DNA of 64,000 nucleotides from Streptomyces pluripotens (GCF_000802245.2 NZ_CP021080.1:3286001-3350000); one strand, 5' to 3'. Counted from the first letter of the stretch, positions 45,444 through 54,425 are shown. Notes: generated by a model not told the origin, from the sequence alone. Numbers and translations are program-made.

Positions 45444-46612
45444 GCTTCTTCGGACCCTTCGGTCGACGGGGCGTCAGCGGTGCGGCCCGACAGGGTGCCG
45501 CGCTGGAGACCACCGAGACTGCGGCCGGTGAGGGTGGGCGGCCTCGACACGCCCGCGCCGTCCCCGTCGTCGGCAACGCTCGCAATGGGCGACTTGCGTG
45601 CGCCCCGCACCGGCAGGCCGTGCACGGTGCGCGCGCGGGCGCGCGGCCGGCCCTCGGCGCTCCGAATGCTGCTGACCGGAGCCTCCTGCACCGGCTGCGG
45701 CGCTTCCTCCGTGGTCCACAGCTCCTCGGGCAACCGCACCACGGCCCGGACACCGCCGTACCGGGAGACCCCGGTGACATCGACCGCGAACCCGTACTGT
45801 CGGGCGAGGAGGCCGACGACGGGGAAACCGAACTTGGGCTGGGTGCCAAGCTGCGACAGACGAGGAGCGAGGTCGCCGGAGAGCAGTTCGGTCGCCGCCT
45901 GCCGGTCCTCGTCGTTCATGCCGACGCCAGCGTCGTCGATCACAATGCACACGTTGTTCTGAACCCGCTGGAACGTCACCTCGATCGGCGCGTCCTGCTG
46001 GGAGAAGGAGGCCGCGTTGTCCAGCAGTTCCGCAACGGTCAGGGCGACGGGTGCGACGGCGGACGCCTTCAGAGCGATCCCGTTGAACTGCATGATCTCG
46101 ACCCGCTGGAAGTTCCGGATCTGACTCTGGGCGTTGCGCACCACGTCGTAGACGCTTGCGGGCCTGCTGCGGCGGCCGAGGGGCGCACCGCACATGACGG
46201 CGATGCCCTCGGACTTGCGGGCCATCTGCGCGTTGGCGTGATGCACATCGAGCAGATCGGTGAGGACGGGGTGTCCTCCATACGTCCGCTGGATCTGGCC
46301 GAGGACCGTCGCCTCTTCGGCGGTGAGGCTCTGCAGGAGGCGAGCGGCGCCCTTGAGGACGGCCTTGGTCCTCTCCTCGGCCTCATGCTCGGCTTCACTG
46401 ATGACGGCGGCCTGTTCCCGCTGGAACCTCCGCAACTCGGCCTCGGCGAACTCCAGTCGCCGCTCGGCCTCGTCACGCTGCCGCGTGAACTCGGCCTCGG
46501 CCTGCCGCTTCCTGTTCCCCAGGGCCCTGTTGCGAACGACGAGTACCGCGACCGCGGCTACGGCTACCGCCGCTACCGCAACCAGGCACCATATGAGCAC
46601 GTCTTGATTCAT
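45440..46612 (-). CDS. cvnA: Conservon sensor ATPase CvnA
   Basis: A 390-aa protein; ATG at 46612 with AAAGG before it. An N-terminal membrane span (VLIWCLVAVAAVAVAAVAVL) and a coiled coil (about 30-80, EAERRLEFAEAELRRFQREQ) precede a histidine-kinase-type ATPase: ELLDNAASFSQQDAPI (N box), DDAGVGMNDEDRQAA (G1) and KFGFPVVGLLARQYGF. The canonical H-box His is not apparent, as is usual for CvnA. A disordered tail of about 90 aa follows. First gene of the operon, with GTGA/ATGA-type overlap to cvnB. Confidence 0.93.
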   Translation of the reverse strand: MNQDVLIWCLVAVAAVAVAAVAVLVVRNRALGNRKRQAEAEFTRQRDEAERRLEFAEAELRRFQREQAAVISEAEHEAEERTKAVLKGAARLLQSLTAEEATVLGQIQRTYGGHPVLTDLLDVHHANAQMARKSEGIAVMCGAPLGRRSRPASVYDVVRNAQSQIRNFQRVEIMQFNGIALKASAVAPVALTVAELLDNAASFSQQDAPIEVTFQRVQNNVCIVIDDAGVGMNDEDRQAATELLSGDLAPRLSQLGTQPKFGFPVVGLLARQYGFAVDVTGVSRYGGVRAVVRLPEELWTTEEAPQPVQEAPVSSIRSAEGRPRARARTVHGLPVRGARKSPIASVADDGDGAGVSRPPTLTGRSLGGLQRGTLSGRTADAPSTEGSEEA

Positions 46613-47134
46613 GGAAACCTTTCCCGGCGCGTGGCTGCAGCCATTGGCCAGCCCACCTCGCGGTGATCCACAGCGCATCCACCGGCAACTGCACACCGCA
46701 GTCGCACAGCGAGCAGGCCAGCCTCGAACAGCAGCTGATCCAACAGCAGGATCAAGATCGCGGACGCCGGGATGCTATCACCGCAGCGCCGTACTCAAGA
46801 GGGCCGGGAGGTGTCCTGGCTGACTTCAACACGTCTTCTGCATAAGGTTTTTGGCCTCTCTTCCCCAGCAACGCAGCCTCGCCGGGGGATACGGCTGCGC
46901 ACATCGGTGCACGCCTCGGCCCAGGCGCCGCCACCACGCCAATCGGGCAGCGTCGAAGTGCGTTTCCCGCGTAGCGTTCAGCCCCCGGTCCTGGGAGAGG
47001 TCCGGGCCACGGGAGTCGTGGGGGCGCTTTTCTGAACCGGAGTTACGGGCGGGGACCGTGCACACCGTGAAAGAGGCCGGTAAACCGGTCGCCGGGATGG
47101 CATGGGATCAACGCCTACACCCCGCATCGGGCGC
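46613..47134. other. Upstream region of conservon, no gene
   Basis: About 520 nt with the probable conservon promoter. No clear -35/-10 or operator stood out by eye. Confidence 0.35.
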
Positions 47135-47199
47135 TTCAGGTACTTCAGCAGGTACTTCAGGCACTTCGAGTATTTCGGGTGCTTCAGGCGCTTCAGGGG
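47135..47199 (+). repeat. Imperfect 9-bp tandem repeat
   Basis: Seven units of the type TTCAGGTAC / TTCAGGCAC / TTCGGGTGC follow each other (one unit has a 3-nt insert). They are open in several frames; on the minus strand they read as PEVPEAPE-like repeats. Confidence 0.6.
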
Positions 47200-47292
47200 G
47201 TGAGCGATGTGTACAGCCGTCATACCGGCGACATGTTCGCCTTTCAGTGGAATCACCAACTGGCCGTCGACACACAACTCCAGCAGACGTGA
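47200..47292 (+). CDS. Possible 30-aa peptide
   Basis: GTG opens MSDVYSRHTGDMFAFQWNHQ and ends LAVDTQLQQT; its codons overlap the stop of the repeat-encoded frame (GTGA). The composition is protein-like and the G-rich tract before it could serve as ribosome site, but it sits too close. It could be a remnant of a larger gene. Weak support. Confidence 0.25.
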   Translation: MSDVYSRHTGDMFAFQWNHQLAVDTQLQQT

Positions 47293-47637
47293 CCCAATTC
47301 CGGGTAAGCCGGCGGGTCGCCGACGCAAACGGCAGGCGAACCTTCCCGGCCACCGCAGCCAACACCCGTGCCTCCCGCCGGAGCCGTGGTGCGCTGGCTC
47401 ATCCTCACGGCCCTCAACGGCGACGTGTGTCCTTGGTTAGAGCACGTGTTCAGACGAAACCCGCTTCGCCACCGAGGCCGAGGCCCAGCCGGATGACCAC
47501 CTCGCCGCCGGCCGGGTACCGGGTGGCCCACGCCGGCGGCCCGTCGGTTTCCGGGCCTACGGCCACGTCCGCAACCGTGGCCGTAGGCCACCGTCGCGGA
47601 GACCGGTGGCGAAGCGGCTCCCCTGTCGCCGGGCCCG

Positions 47638-48846
47638 TCAGGCCGATGCCTTGGCTACCGGGTCCGTCTCGGCGGCTCCCCTCACCAGTGGGCGTCGCCG
47701 GGACGGTATCCCGAGCGTCGGGTTGGCGACGCCCCAGACCACGCCCTTGCAGATCAGCTCCTTGTAGACGGCGGCGAGGCGTCCCGTCAGGGCCACCCCG
47801 ATGGCACGGTCGTCGGCGGTGACGTACTGGATCAGGCCTTCTTTGCGGCCCAGCGAAATGCACTGGTTGACGTAGCGCAGCGGCACGTCCGGGGCCTTCC
47901 CGCCGGTCAGGCACGCTGCGATGGCGTCGGCGGCCTGCCAGGCGGTGGGGATGCCCGAGGCACACGACATCCGCAGCGGCTTGTCGCCGGGGCCCATCAC
48001 CATGGCTGCGTCGCCGATGGCGTACACATCCGGATGCGAGACCGAACGCATGGTGCCGTCGACCACGATCTGGCCCGTGTCGGTGACCTCCAGGGTGGTG
48101 GCTTTCGCCACCGGGTGCACGGCAAAGCCGGTGGTCCACACGGCCACCGCGGCCGGGATGGACGTACCGTCGGCGGTGACCACACGGTCGGCCCGCACTT
48201 CGGTGACGAGGGCGTGCTCGTGCACGGTGATGCCGAGCGCGCCGAAGACCTTCCGCACGTGCCGGCGGCCCTTGGGCGAGAGCCAGTCACCGAGGCCGCC
48301 GCGGGCGGCGAGGGCGACCTCCAGGTCCGGGCGGGCCTCGGCGATCTCGGCCACGGCCTCCAGGCCGGTGAGGCCGCCACCGACCACGACCACGGACCTC
48401 CCGGCGTCCTGGCGGGCGAGGCTCTCGCGCAGCCGGAGCGCCCCGGGGCGGCTGGCGATCTCATGGGCGTGCTCGGCGGTGCCGGGGACGCCCTGGTCGT
48501 CCCAGCCACTGCCGAGGGCGTACACGAGGGTGTCGTACGCCAGCTCCTCCTCCGGCTGTCCGGCACCGTTCACCGCGGTGACGGCGACGGTCTTGCGGTC
48601 GACGTCGACGCCGGTGACCTGGGCGAGCTTCAGTTCGACGCCGGTGCCCGCGAACATCTCGTCAAAGGGCCGGGCCTTCAACACGTGGCCGACCGCGAGC
48701 TGGTGCATCCGGATGCGCTCGACGAAGTCGGGCTCGGCGTTGACCAGGGTGACGGCGACGTCATCGCGGCGCAGCCGCCTGGCGAGGCGCCCGGCGGTGC
48801 TGGCTCCGGCGTATCCGGCTCCGAGGACGATGATGCGGTGCTGCAT
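47638..48846 (-). CDS. NDH-2-like FAD/NAD(P) oxidoreductase
   Basis: A 402-aa flavoprotein. The start at ATG 48846 has ACAGGAG before it and opens directly into the FAD-binding MQHRIIVLGAGYAGASTAGR. A second Rossmann motif, RSVVVVGGGLTGLEAVAEIA, binds NAD(P)H. YAIGDAAMVMGP is the C-terminal FAD contact. The organisation is that of type II NADH dehydrogenase/sulfide-quinone reductase relatives; a C-terminal amphipathic membrane segment is not obvious, so the acceptor is uncertain. It lies next to an ECF41 sigma factor, and ECF41 genes are often paired with an oxidoreductase. Confidence 0.85.
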   Translation of the reverse strand: MQHRIIVLGAGYAGASTAGRLARRLRRDDVAVTLVNAEPDFVERIRMHQLAVGHVLKARPFDEMFAGTGVELKLAQVTGVDVDRKTVAVTAVNGAGQPEEELAYDTLVYALGSGWDDQGVPGTAEHAHEIASRPGALRLRESLARQDAGRSVVVVGGGLTGLEAVAEIAEARPDLEVALAARGGLGDWLSPKGRRHVRKVFGALGITVHEHALVTEVRADRVVTADGTSIPAAVAVWTTGFAVHPVAKATTLEVTDTGQIVVDGTMRSVSHPDVYAIGDAAMVMGPGDKPLRMSCASGIPTAWQAADAIAACLTGGKAPDVPLRYVNQCISLGRKEGLIQYVTADDRAIGVALTGRLAAVYKELICKGVVWGVANPTLGIPSRRRPLVRGAAETDPVAKASA

Positions 48847-48915
48847 GGGCTGGCTCCTGTCTTGGGCGGATTCGCCACTTGAACCGGGCGGCCCACCGTT
48901 TCCTGACAGGAATGC

Positions 48916-48935
48916 GGTGTGAAGCACCTCACACC
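48916..48935. promoter_or_regulatory. Palindrome GGTGTGA-N6-TCACACC
   Basis: A perfect 7-bp inverted repeat containing TGTGA-N6-TCACA, the CRP-type half-site pattern (also close to the Rex consensus). It lies between the sigma gene stop and the NDH-2-like start, about 70 nt upstream of the latter. It could also fold as a terminator of the sigma gene. Confidence 0.5.
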
Positions 48936-48939
48936 AGAG

Positions 48940-49884
48940 TCAGAAGGCGTGGAACAGGGGTTCGCCGTGGTCAGCGGCAGCCCATTGCCGGGTCGCGCGT
49001 TCCAGCTTGTCGGGGTTGATCTGGCTGCGGACCGCGGCGATGCCCTCGGCCGTGACCTCCAGGCACACGACGCCGATGACCCGCCCGTCGAGGACCGCCA
49101 CGACGGCGGGGTCACCGTTGGCGGTCATGGCGTAGATCCCGGGTGAACCGCCGGCCAGGGCGCGCTTGGCCTTGCTGGGTTTGAACAGACCCCGCATGAA
49201 CGTGGCGACCGCAACGGCACCCTGGAACGCCTTGCTGCGGGCCGGGACCTTCCCGCCGCCGTCGCCGATCGCGGTGGCGTCCTGGGTGAGCAGTCGCACG
49301 AGCGGCTCGGTCCGGCCACTGGTGGCAGCCGTGAGGAACTCGTCGACGATCCGCCGAGCGGCGGCCTCGTCGATCTCGGTGCGCGCCTTGCCGGCGGCGA
49401 CGCGCTTCTTGGCGCGGTGCAAGATCTGCTGGCTGGCGGCCTCGGTGATGTCGAGGGTCTCGGCGATCTCCCGGTGCGGATAGTCGAAGGCCTCCCGCAG
49501 CACGTACACGGCCCGCTCGCGGGGAGAGAGGCGCTCCAGCAGGACGAGAACCGCGTACGAGACCGATTCGCGTTGTTCGGCGGTGTCGGCCGGGCCGAGC
49601 ATCGGGTCCCCGGCGATCAGCGGCTCGGGCAGCCACTGCCCCACGTAGGTCTCGCGGCGCGCACGAGCCGAGGTGAGCTGGTTGAGGCACAGGTTGGTGA
49701 GGACCTTCGTCAGCCAGGCCTCGGGCACCTCGACCTTGTTGACGTCGGCGGCCTGCCAGCGCAGGAACGTCTCCTGCACGGCGTCCTCGGCCTCGCTCGC
49801 CGAGCCGAGAAGACGGTAGGCGATGGCCTCCAGGCGGGACCTGGAGGCCTCGAACCGGTCCACGTCGTCAACGGTCAAGGCCAT
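48940..49884 (-). CDS. ECF41-type sigma factor with SnoaL-like C-terminal domain
   Basis: A 314-aa protein. Region 2 (RLEAIAYRLLGSASEAEDAV, QETFLRWQA) and region 4 (LSPRERAVYVLREAFDYPHR, EIAETLDITEAASQQILHRA) are followed by a fused NTF2/SnoaL-like domain of about 130 aa. The motifs DGGGK and NPDKL are hallmarks of the ECF41 group, in which this extension controls sigma activity in place of an anti-sigma factor. The start at 49884 begins MALTVDD. It is in the same direction as the NDH-2-like gene, a probable target. Confidence 0.92.
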   Translation of the reverse strand: MALTVDDVDRFEASRSRLEAIAYRLLGSASEAEDAVQETFLRWQAADVNKVEVPEAWLTKVLTNLCLNQLTSARARRETYVGQWLPEPLIAGDPMLGPADTAEQRESVSYAVLVLLERLSPRERAVYVLREAFDYPHREIAETLDITEAASQQILHRAKKRVAAGKARTEIDEAAARRIVDEFLTAATSGRTEPLVRLLTQDATAIGDGGGKVPARSKAFQGAVAVATFMRGLFKPSKAKRALAGGSPGIYAMTANGDPAVVAVLDGRVIGVVCLEVTAEGIAAVRSQINPDKLERATRQWAAADHGEPLFHAF

Positions 49885-50044
49885 GGCCCGGATCTTAGTG
49901 CCGCAACGGGCAACGTTCACGGCGCGCGACGGCCGCCGCGCACGGCCTTGGGCCGCCCGACCTGCGCCGGCCCGCTTCCCGGACGCCGTGGATGCCTCAC
50001 GGACCGCCCGGACACCGGGTGCGCGGGCGGTCCACCGGCCAGCG

Positions 50045-50766
50045 TCAGCCTGCCGCGTCGGTCAGACGGGGCAGGTCCAGGACCGTGATGCGGCCCCTGG
50101 CCAGGCGGAGCAGACCCCGGTCGGCGAAGTCACGCAGGACCTTGGTGCAGGTCTCCCGGGAAGTGCCGGCCAGGGCGGCGAGTTGCTCGTGGGTGAGGCT
50201 GATCTGGGGGTGACGGACGCCGGGGCGGAGTCGGGCGGCAGGGGTGTCGTTGCGGGTGGCGAGGGTGGCCAGGGTCGTGGCGATCCGCTGGGGCACGGAC
50301 TTGAAGACGCTGTCCGACAGGCGCTGTTCGAGATCGGCCAGGCGACGGCCCAGGATCTCGGTGATCCGGGCCGCGATCCGGGCGTCCGAGAGCAGGAACC
50401 TCTGGACATCGGCGCGGCTCATCACACAGACCGTGACACCGTCGAGGGCTTCGGCGAAGTTGTCGTACATGCGCTGGCCCAGCAGCGCCATCTCACCGAA
50501 GATCGTGCCGGGGCTGATGATCGCCGTGGTCAGGGCACGACCGTCAGCAGCGACCCGGAAGATGCGGACCCGGCCGCGCTTGAGGATGAAGAGCACCTCG
50601 CCGGGCTGCTGCGGGCTGTGCAGCATCTCCCCGGCGGCATACGTCTTCATCGGGGCCGCGGCAGCGATGGCGTCCATCTCCGCTTCCGACAGGTCGCGGA
50701 AGATGTCGACCTCGGAGATGCACCAGGTGCGGCCCGGGGTGCCGGTGTCGTCCTCGCGGTCGGTCA
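50045..50766 (-). CDS. CRP/FNR-family regulator
   Basis: A 240-aa protein from ATG 50766 (GGAG 9 nt before it). The cyclic-nucleotide-type beta-roll shows EVLFILKRGRVRIFRVAADG and PGTIFGEMALLGQRMYDNFA, a long dimer helix follows, and the C-terminal winged HTH shows SLTHEQLAALAGTSRETCTK (recognition helix) and VLRDFADRGLLRLARGRITV. The frame is open to an ATG at 50959 that overlaps the previous gene (ATGA) and would add 64 aa with two Cys; its G/C-rich third positions leave this possible. The cAMP-contact residues are not clearly kept. It is the best candidate to read the GTRA-N6-TYAC sites of the neighbouring promoters. Confidence 0.9.
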
Positions 50767-50955
50767 TGCGGTCGGTCTCCTCGCGTCGCCCCGGGGCCCA
50801 GGGTGGGGGCGCGGCTCCCCAGGCGGGGGCCGCCAGGGCGTCGGCATCCTCGGTCAGACAGTACGGCAACGGGCCGGTGCCGGGGGCGCCGCCGCACTGG
50901 GCCGCACCCCGCGGCGTGCCGCCGGCGTCATCCGCCGGGGTGGACGGCGCCGGGG

Positions 50956-51447
50956 TCATCGGCCGGCCGTGGTGGTCCGGCGGGCCGCAGCCCGGGCGAC
51001 GGCGAAGAAGGCCAGACCCGTCAGCAGCCCGAACACCAGGTGCACGCCGAGACTGGAGCGGGTGACGGCGTTCCACGCGAAGACCGGCCTACCCATGTTC
51101 GCCGGTAGGATCCACAGCGCGCCGAGAACCCACCACACCACGCCGTAGGCCAGGCCAAGCAGCGCAGCGGGCACGGGCCCACGGACGTACCGGCCGAGCA
51201 GCACGCCGAAGCCGGTACCGGCGAAGAGGGCGATGGCCAGATGGACGAGCCAGCCGACGACGGCGTTCGTGGAACCGAGCAGCCCGGCCACCATAGTGAT
51301 CATCGCGGTGTCCATCACAGGGCGGGACACCGACATCCAGACACCCATGCCCATGCCGCCGACCAGCCCGGCCGCGGCACCCCACACCGCGTGGACCGGG
51401 ACGACGGCCGTCCTGGGTGAGACGTGTGCGGTCGTCATCGTCATCAT
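50956..51447 (-). CDS. Small multi-span membrane protein
   Basis: A 163-aa protein with GGGAGG before the ATG. It has four to five hydrophobic segments (WGAAAGLVGGMGMGVWM; MITMVAGLLGSTNAVVGWLV; GLAYGVVWWVLGALW; VHLVFGLLTGLAFFAVA). It has no recognised domain beyond similarity to small actinobacterial membrane proteins. It is the first gene of the unit ending in the CRP/FNR gene and is read from a promoter with the shared operator (51490-51532). Confidence 0.8.
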   Translation of the reverse strand: MMTMTTAHVSPRTAVVPVHAVWGAAAGLVGGMGMGVWMSVSRPVMDTAMITMVAGLLGSTNAVVGWLVHLAIALFAGTGFGVLLGRYVRGPVPAALLGLAYGVVWWVLGALWILPANMGRPVFAWNAVTRSSLGVHLVFGLLTGLAFFAVARAAARRTTTAGR

Positions 51448-51489
51448 GGTGTTCGCCTCCCGCCTCCAGCAGGTTCTGTCTCTACCGCG

Positions 51490-51532
51490 ACGCTAGGCCT
51501 ACCGGCCCTCACGGGTATGTGACGGCGCTTAC
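51490..51532 (-). promoter_or_regulatory. Shared class II promoter, site A
   Basis: The palindrome GTGACGGCGCTTAC (51519-51532) lies 23 nt from TAGCGT on the minus strand (51490-51495), centring the site near -42.5. It precedes the membrane-protein/CRP-FNR unit and overlaps the stop of the methyltransferase gene. Confidence 0.75.
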
Positions 51533-52341
51533 GCGGCGAAGGACGGCTGTGCACCGCGTGGCTTCTCCACGATGAGGAGGCCGTAGCCGAGTACGCCGTC
51601 GGCGACCGCCCGGCGAGCCGCGGCCAGGGCTGCCGGAGCCTCGTCCCAGGCGACGCCGGTGGCGGCGAGTTCGGTCGCGGCCGTCAGACGCAGCAGGTTC
51701 AGCCGGGCCTCGATCTGATCGATCATGCGGGTCATGGCCTGGTCGTGGCGCTCGGTGCGGAGCGTGCGCAACCCGGCGGCAGCCAGGATCTCGGCGTACT
51801 CGTCGAGCGGGCGGGCGTCGGCGATGCAGGCGATCCGGGCGGCCAGACCGGTCAGTTCGGGCGGCAGCCGGTCGGGGGCGGCAGTGACGTCGGTGATGCC
51901 GACCCGGCCTCCGGGCCGCAGCACACGGGCGAACTCAGCCGCCGCCCGAGCCTTACCGGGGAACGTGCACAGCGCGCACTCACACACCACCACATCGAAC
52001 GTGCCGTCCACAAAGGGGAGTTGCTCCGCATCGGCGGTGGTGAACTCGACCCGTCCGGTCAAGCCCGCCGCGGCGGCGGCCCCTTGTGCGAGGGATGTGT
52101 TGGCCGCCGCGTAGTCCACGCCGTCCACACGGCAGCCGTAACCGTCGGCGAGAAGCAGGGCCGTCGCACCGCGACCGGAGGCAACGTCCAGGACCCGGGA
52201 GTCCGCGGTGAGGGCCAGGCCGCCGGCAAGGCGGCGGGTCAGCGCCGAGCCACCCGGATGGTAGGCGCCGCCCAGCAGCAGGTCCACGACGTCGGAGGAG
52301 TAGGCGGCGGCACAACAGGCCTTCATCTCCTCGTCGTTCAT
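51529..52341 (-). CDS. Class I SAM-dependent methyltransferase
   Basis: A 270-aa protein. It has a Rossmann methyltransferase core: VLDVASGRGATALLLADGYG (motif I), DYAAANTSLAQ, TTADAEQLPFVDGTFDVVVC and RVLRPGGRVGITDVT. It starts MNDEEMKACCAAAYSSDVVD and is similar to arsenite- and small-molecule methyltransferases, though the arsenite-binding Cys set is incomplete. ATGA overlap with the radical SAM gene indicates coupled translation and joint action. Substrate unknown; a lipid or a radical-SAM product is possible. Confidence 0.88.
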   Translation of the reverse strand: MNDEEMKACCAAAYSSDVVDLLLGGAYHPGGSALTRRLAGGLALTADSRVLDVASGRGATALLLADGYGCRVDGVDYAAANTSLAQGAAAAAGLTGRVEFTTADAEQLPFVDGTFDVVVCECALCTFPGKARAAAEFARVLRPGGRVGITDVTAAPDRLPPELTGLAARIACIADARPLDEYAEILAAAGLRTLRTERHDQAMTRMIDQIEARLNLLRLTAATELAATGVAWDEAPAALAAARRAVADGVLGYGLLIVEKPRGAQPSFAA

Positions 52342-53936
52342 CGCCCTTCCTCCCCGGCGACGGTCTTGGAGCCGTACCGCGTGTCGGCGAGCCGGTCGGC
52401 GAGCGGCAGCGCGTTCGGCGCCACCTGCGCGACCGGAACACCGGACATGGCCGCGCGGACCTGTTCGCGATAGCCGACGGAGTTGTACGCGCAGAACGGG
52501 ATCAGCCTGCCGTCCGGTGTGATCTCCTCCACGCAACACTTCATCAGTTGCTTGACGTTGAGGGTGTAGGGGTCCTGGAAGTCCTGGACGACGATCATGA
52601 ACGCCTTGTCGGTGAGGTCCTTCACCGACGTCGGCAGATCGATACCGCACGAGTCCGCACAGTCCAGAGCCTCGACGGTGGTGCGCAGCTTCTCCTCCGT
52701 GGTCGCCGTGCCCATGAATGCCGAGGCCGACCACAGCTTCTCCAGCGCCTCGCGGACGCCCGCGTCAGGCAGGACGCGGTTGGTGACGTAGTCGAGGTGA
52801 TCCTCCACCTGGAGCAGTCGGGGGATGGGCACCACCGTCCGCTCGCCCGGACCACCGTCCACCAGCAGGTAGGTGACCGAGCGGCAGGTCGGGAAGCAAC
52901 ACGGGACGGGGAAGAAGTCGCCCTTCTGGAACCAGCCGGGCAACTGTTCCTGGAGGAGGCGGATCACGTCGGGGTTCGTCAGCCGCTCCAGCGGATCGAA
53001 CGGCACGTGCCGACCGGAGTGGGTGACCGGCTGGAACGCCACCGACCGCACCGCCGGATGGTCGACGCCGAACTCGACGATCGCACCCAGCTCGTGCTCG
53101 TTCAATCCGCGTTCGACCGCCGCGACCAGGGTGACGGTCAAACCTGCCGCCGCACAGTTGTCCAACGCCCGCTGTTTGACCGCCCGCAGGTCACGGCCCC
53201 GGATCTCCCGGTGGGTGCGCTCGTCGAAACCGTCGAACTGCAAGTAGATGTTCACCGACCGACCGGCTACCCGATTGCGCCTGGCGAGTTCGGCGACAAA
53301 GCCCCGATCGCTCGCCAGACGGACGCCGTTGGTGTTGAGGGTGACGTTCTGGATCGGGCGGGCCTGGGCGAGATCGACGAAGTCCAGGATGTGCTTGTGA
53401 ATGGTGGGCTCCCCGCCGGAGAACATCACCACCTCCGCCTCGCCCTCCGAGGCCACGAAGGCGTCGAGCATCGTCTCGCACTGCTCGTGGGTGATCGAGT
53501 AGCCGTCGGGCTGGTGCCCCGAGTCGGCGAAGCAGATCGGGCAGTCCAGGTTGCAGCCGGTGTTGACCTCGATGATCCCCAGGCAGGCATGCTGCTTGTG
53601 CTCGGGGCACAGCCCGCAGTCACTTGGACAACCATCACGGACCTCCGTCTGGAAGACCAACGGGAGGGTACCGGGCTTGTTGAATCGAGCCGAGGCCAGA
53701 TACTCCTCCGCGTCCCCGTAGACGAGGGCTTCGAACTCACCGTGCTCGCGACAGCGTTTGCGCAGATAGACCTTACCGGCACGCGTACTGACCTGGGCAT
53801 CGACAGGCGTCTTGCACAACGGGCAGACCGACTTGGTGAACTCGATGAACACCTCCTGCCGGTCCTGCTTGGTCCGGGTGCCGCCCGCCGCTGCCGGCTG
53901 GCCCGGTTCGGCGGTGTGGTGACGGTTGGTGGTCAT
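52338..53936 (-). CDS. Radical SAM protein of the Tes/MJ0619-like group
   Basis: A 532-aa protein. The N-terminal zinc-finger-like part reads SVCPLCKTPVDAQV with RCREHGEFEALVYGD. A cysteine cluster follows (GCPSDCGLCPEHKQHAC), then the radical SAM CxxxCxxC in NTGCNLDCPICFADSGHQ, GGEP at MFSGGEPTIHKH, and C-terminal cysteines PVPCCFPTC, CADSCG, MKCCVEEI and IPFCAYNS. This order is that of the MJ0619 radical SAM methyltransferases and of Tes, which joins lipid chains in archaea, so up to three Fe-S clusters are expected. It is the middle gene of a MauE-like/radical SAM/methyltransferase operon with ATGA overlaps at both ends, read from promoter site B. A lipid or cofactor substrate is inferred, not shown. 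Confidence 0.85.
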   Translation of the reverse strand: MTTNRHHTAEPGQPAAAGGTRTKQDRQEVFIEFTKSVCPLCKTPVDAQVSTRAGKVYLRKRCREHGEFEALVYGDAEEYLASARFNKPGTLPLVFQTEVRDGCPSDCGLCPEHKQHACLGIIEVNTGCNLDCPICFADSGHQPDGYSITHEQCETMLDAFVASEGEAEVVMFSGGEPTIHKHILDFVDLAQARPIQNVTLNTNGVRLASDRGFVAELARRNRVAGRSVNIYLQFDGFDERTHREIRGRDLRAVKQRALDNCAAAGLTVTLVAAVERGLNEHELGAIVEFGVDHPAVRSVAFQPVTHSGRHVPFDPLERLTNPDVIRLLQEQLPGWFQKGDFFPVPCCFPTCRSVTYLLVDGGPGERTVVPIPRLLQVEDHLDYVTNRVLPDAGVREALEKLWSASAFMGTATTEEKLRTTVEALDCADSCGIDLPTSVKDLTDKAFMIVVQDFQDPYTLNVKQLMKCCVEEITPDGRLIPFCAYNSVGYREQVRAAMSGVPVAQVAPNALPLADRLADTRYGSKTVAGEEGR

Positions 53937-54418
53937 CGCGCCCTCGTCCTCGCTTCGCTGTCGTCACGTACCCGGTGCACCGGGCTGCCACGCCCCTGTG
54001 CCGGGGCGGGGGCCGCCCCGACACGCCGGGCCCCGCGCAGCAACACAGCGGCGTAGAGCAGGGTGAGCGCGTCCTGCACCAGGACGAACCAGCCGAGCCG
54101 CTGTGTGAGATACACGCCGAAGCAACCGCAGTTGTCCACGGCCAGCCCACGCGCGTACGCCTGCACGGCAAGCACGCTCCAGGTCAGCGACACAGCTGAG
54201 TACACCCACACCGGAGCGATCACCGTGGACCGGGGGCGGGTCAGGAACCACAGCCCGCACACCAGCTCGCCCACGATCAGCAGTACGGCCAGGACGCCCG
54301 CGCTCGCGCCGTGCACCAGGCCGTACCCGCCGAGCACGACCGGCATCCGGCCAAGCGAGGCCAGCTGGCCCAGGGCCATCGCCGTATAAACCGCGCCGAG
54401 CACCAGTCGCAACACCAT
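53933..54418 (-). CDS. MauE/DoxX-like membrane protein
   Basis: A 161-aa protein with four membrane spans (VLRLVLGAVYTAMALGQLAS; GLVHGASAGVLAVLLIVGEL; WVYSAVSLTWSVLAVQAYA; GWFVLVQDALTLLYAAVLL). The motif DNCGCFGVYL is the NCGCFG signature of MauE-type proteins, linked to disulfide/thiol transfer or electron supply. The start at ATG 54418 lies 7 nt past a TAGCGT -10 box, so the mRNA is probably leaderless or nearly so. It may feed electrons or handle thiols for the radical SAM partner. Confidence 0.85.
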   Translation of the reverse strand: MVLRLVLGAVYTAMALGQLASLGRMPVVLGGYGLVHGASAGVLAVLLIVGELVCGLWFLTRPRSTVIAPVWVYSAVSLTWSVLAVQAYARGLAVDNCGCFGVYLTQRLGWFVLVQDALTLLYAAVLLRGARRVGAAPAPAQGRGSPVHRVRDDSEARTRAR

Positions 54419-54425
54419 GACCACG

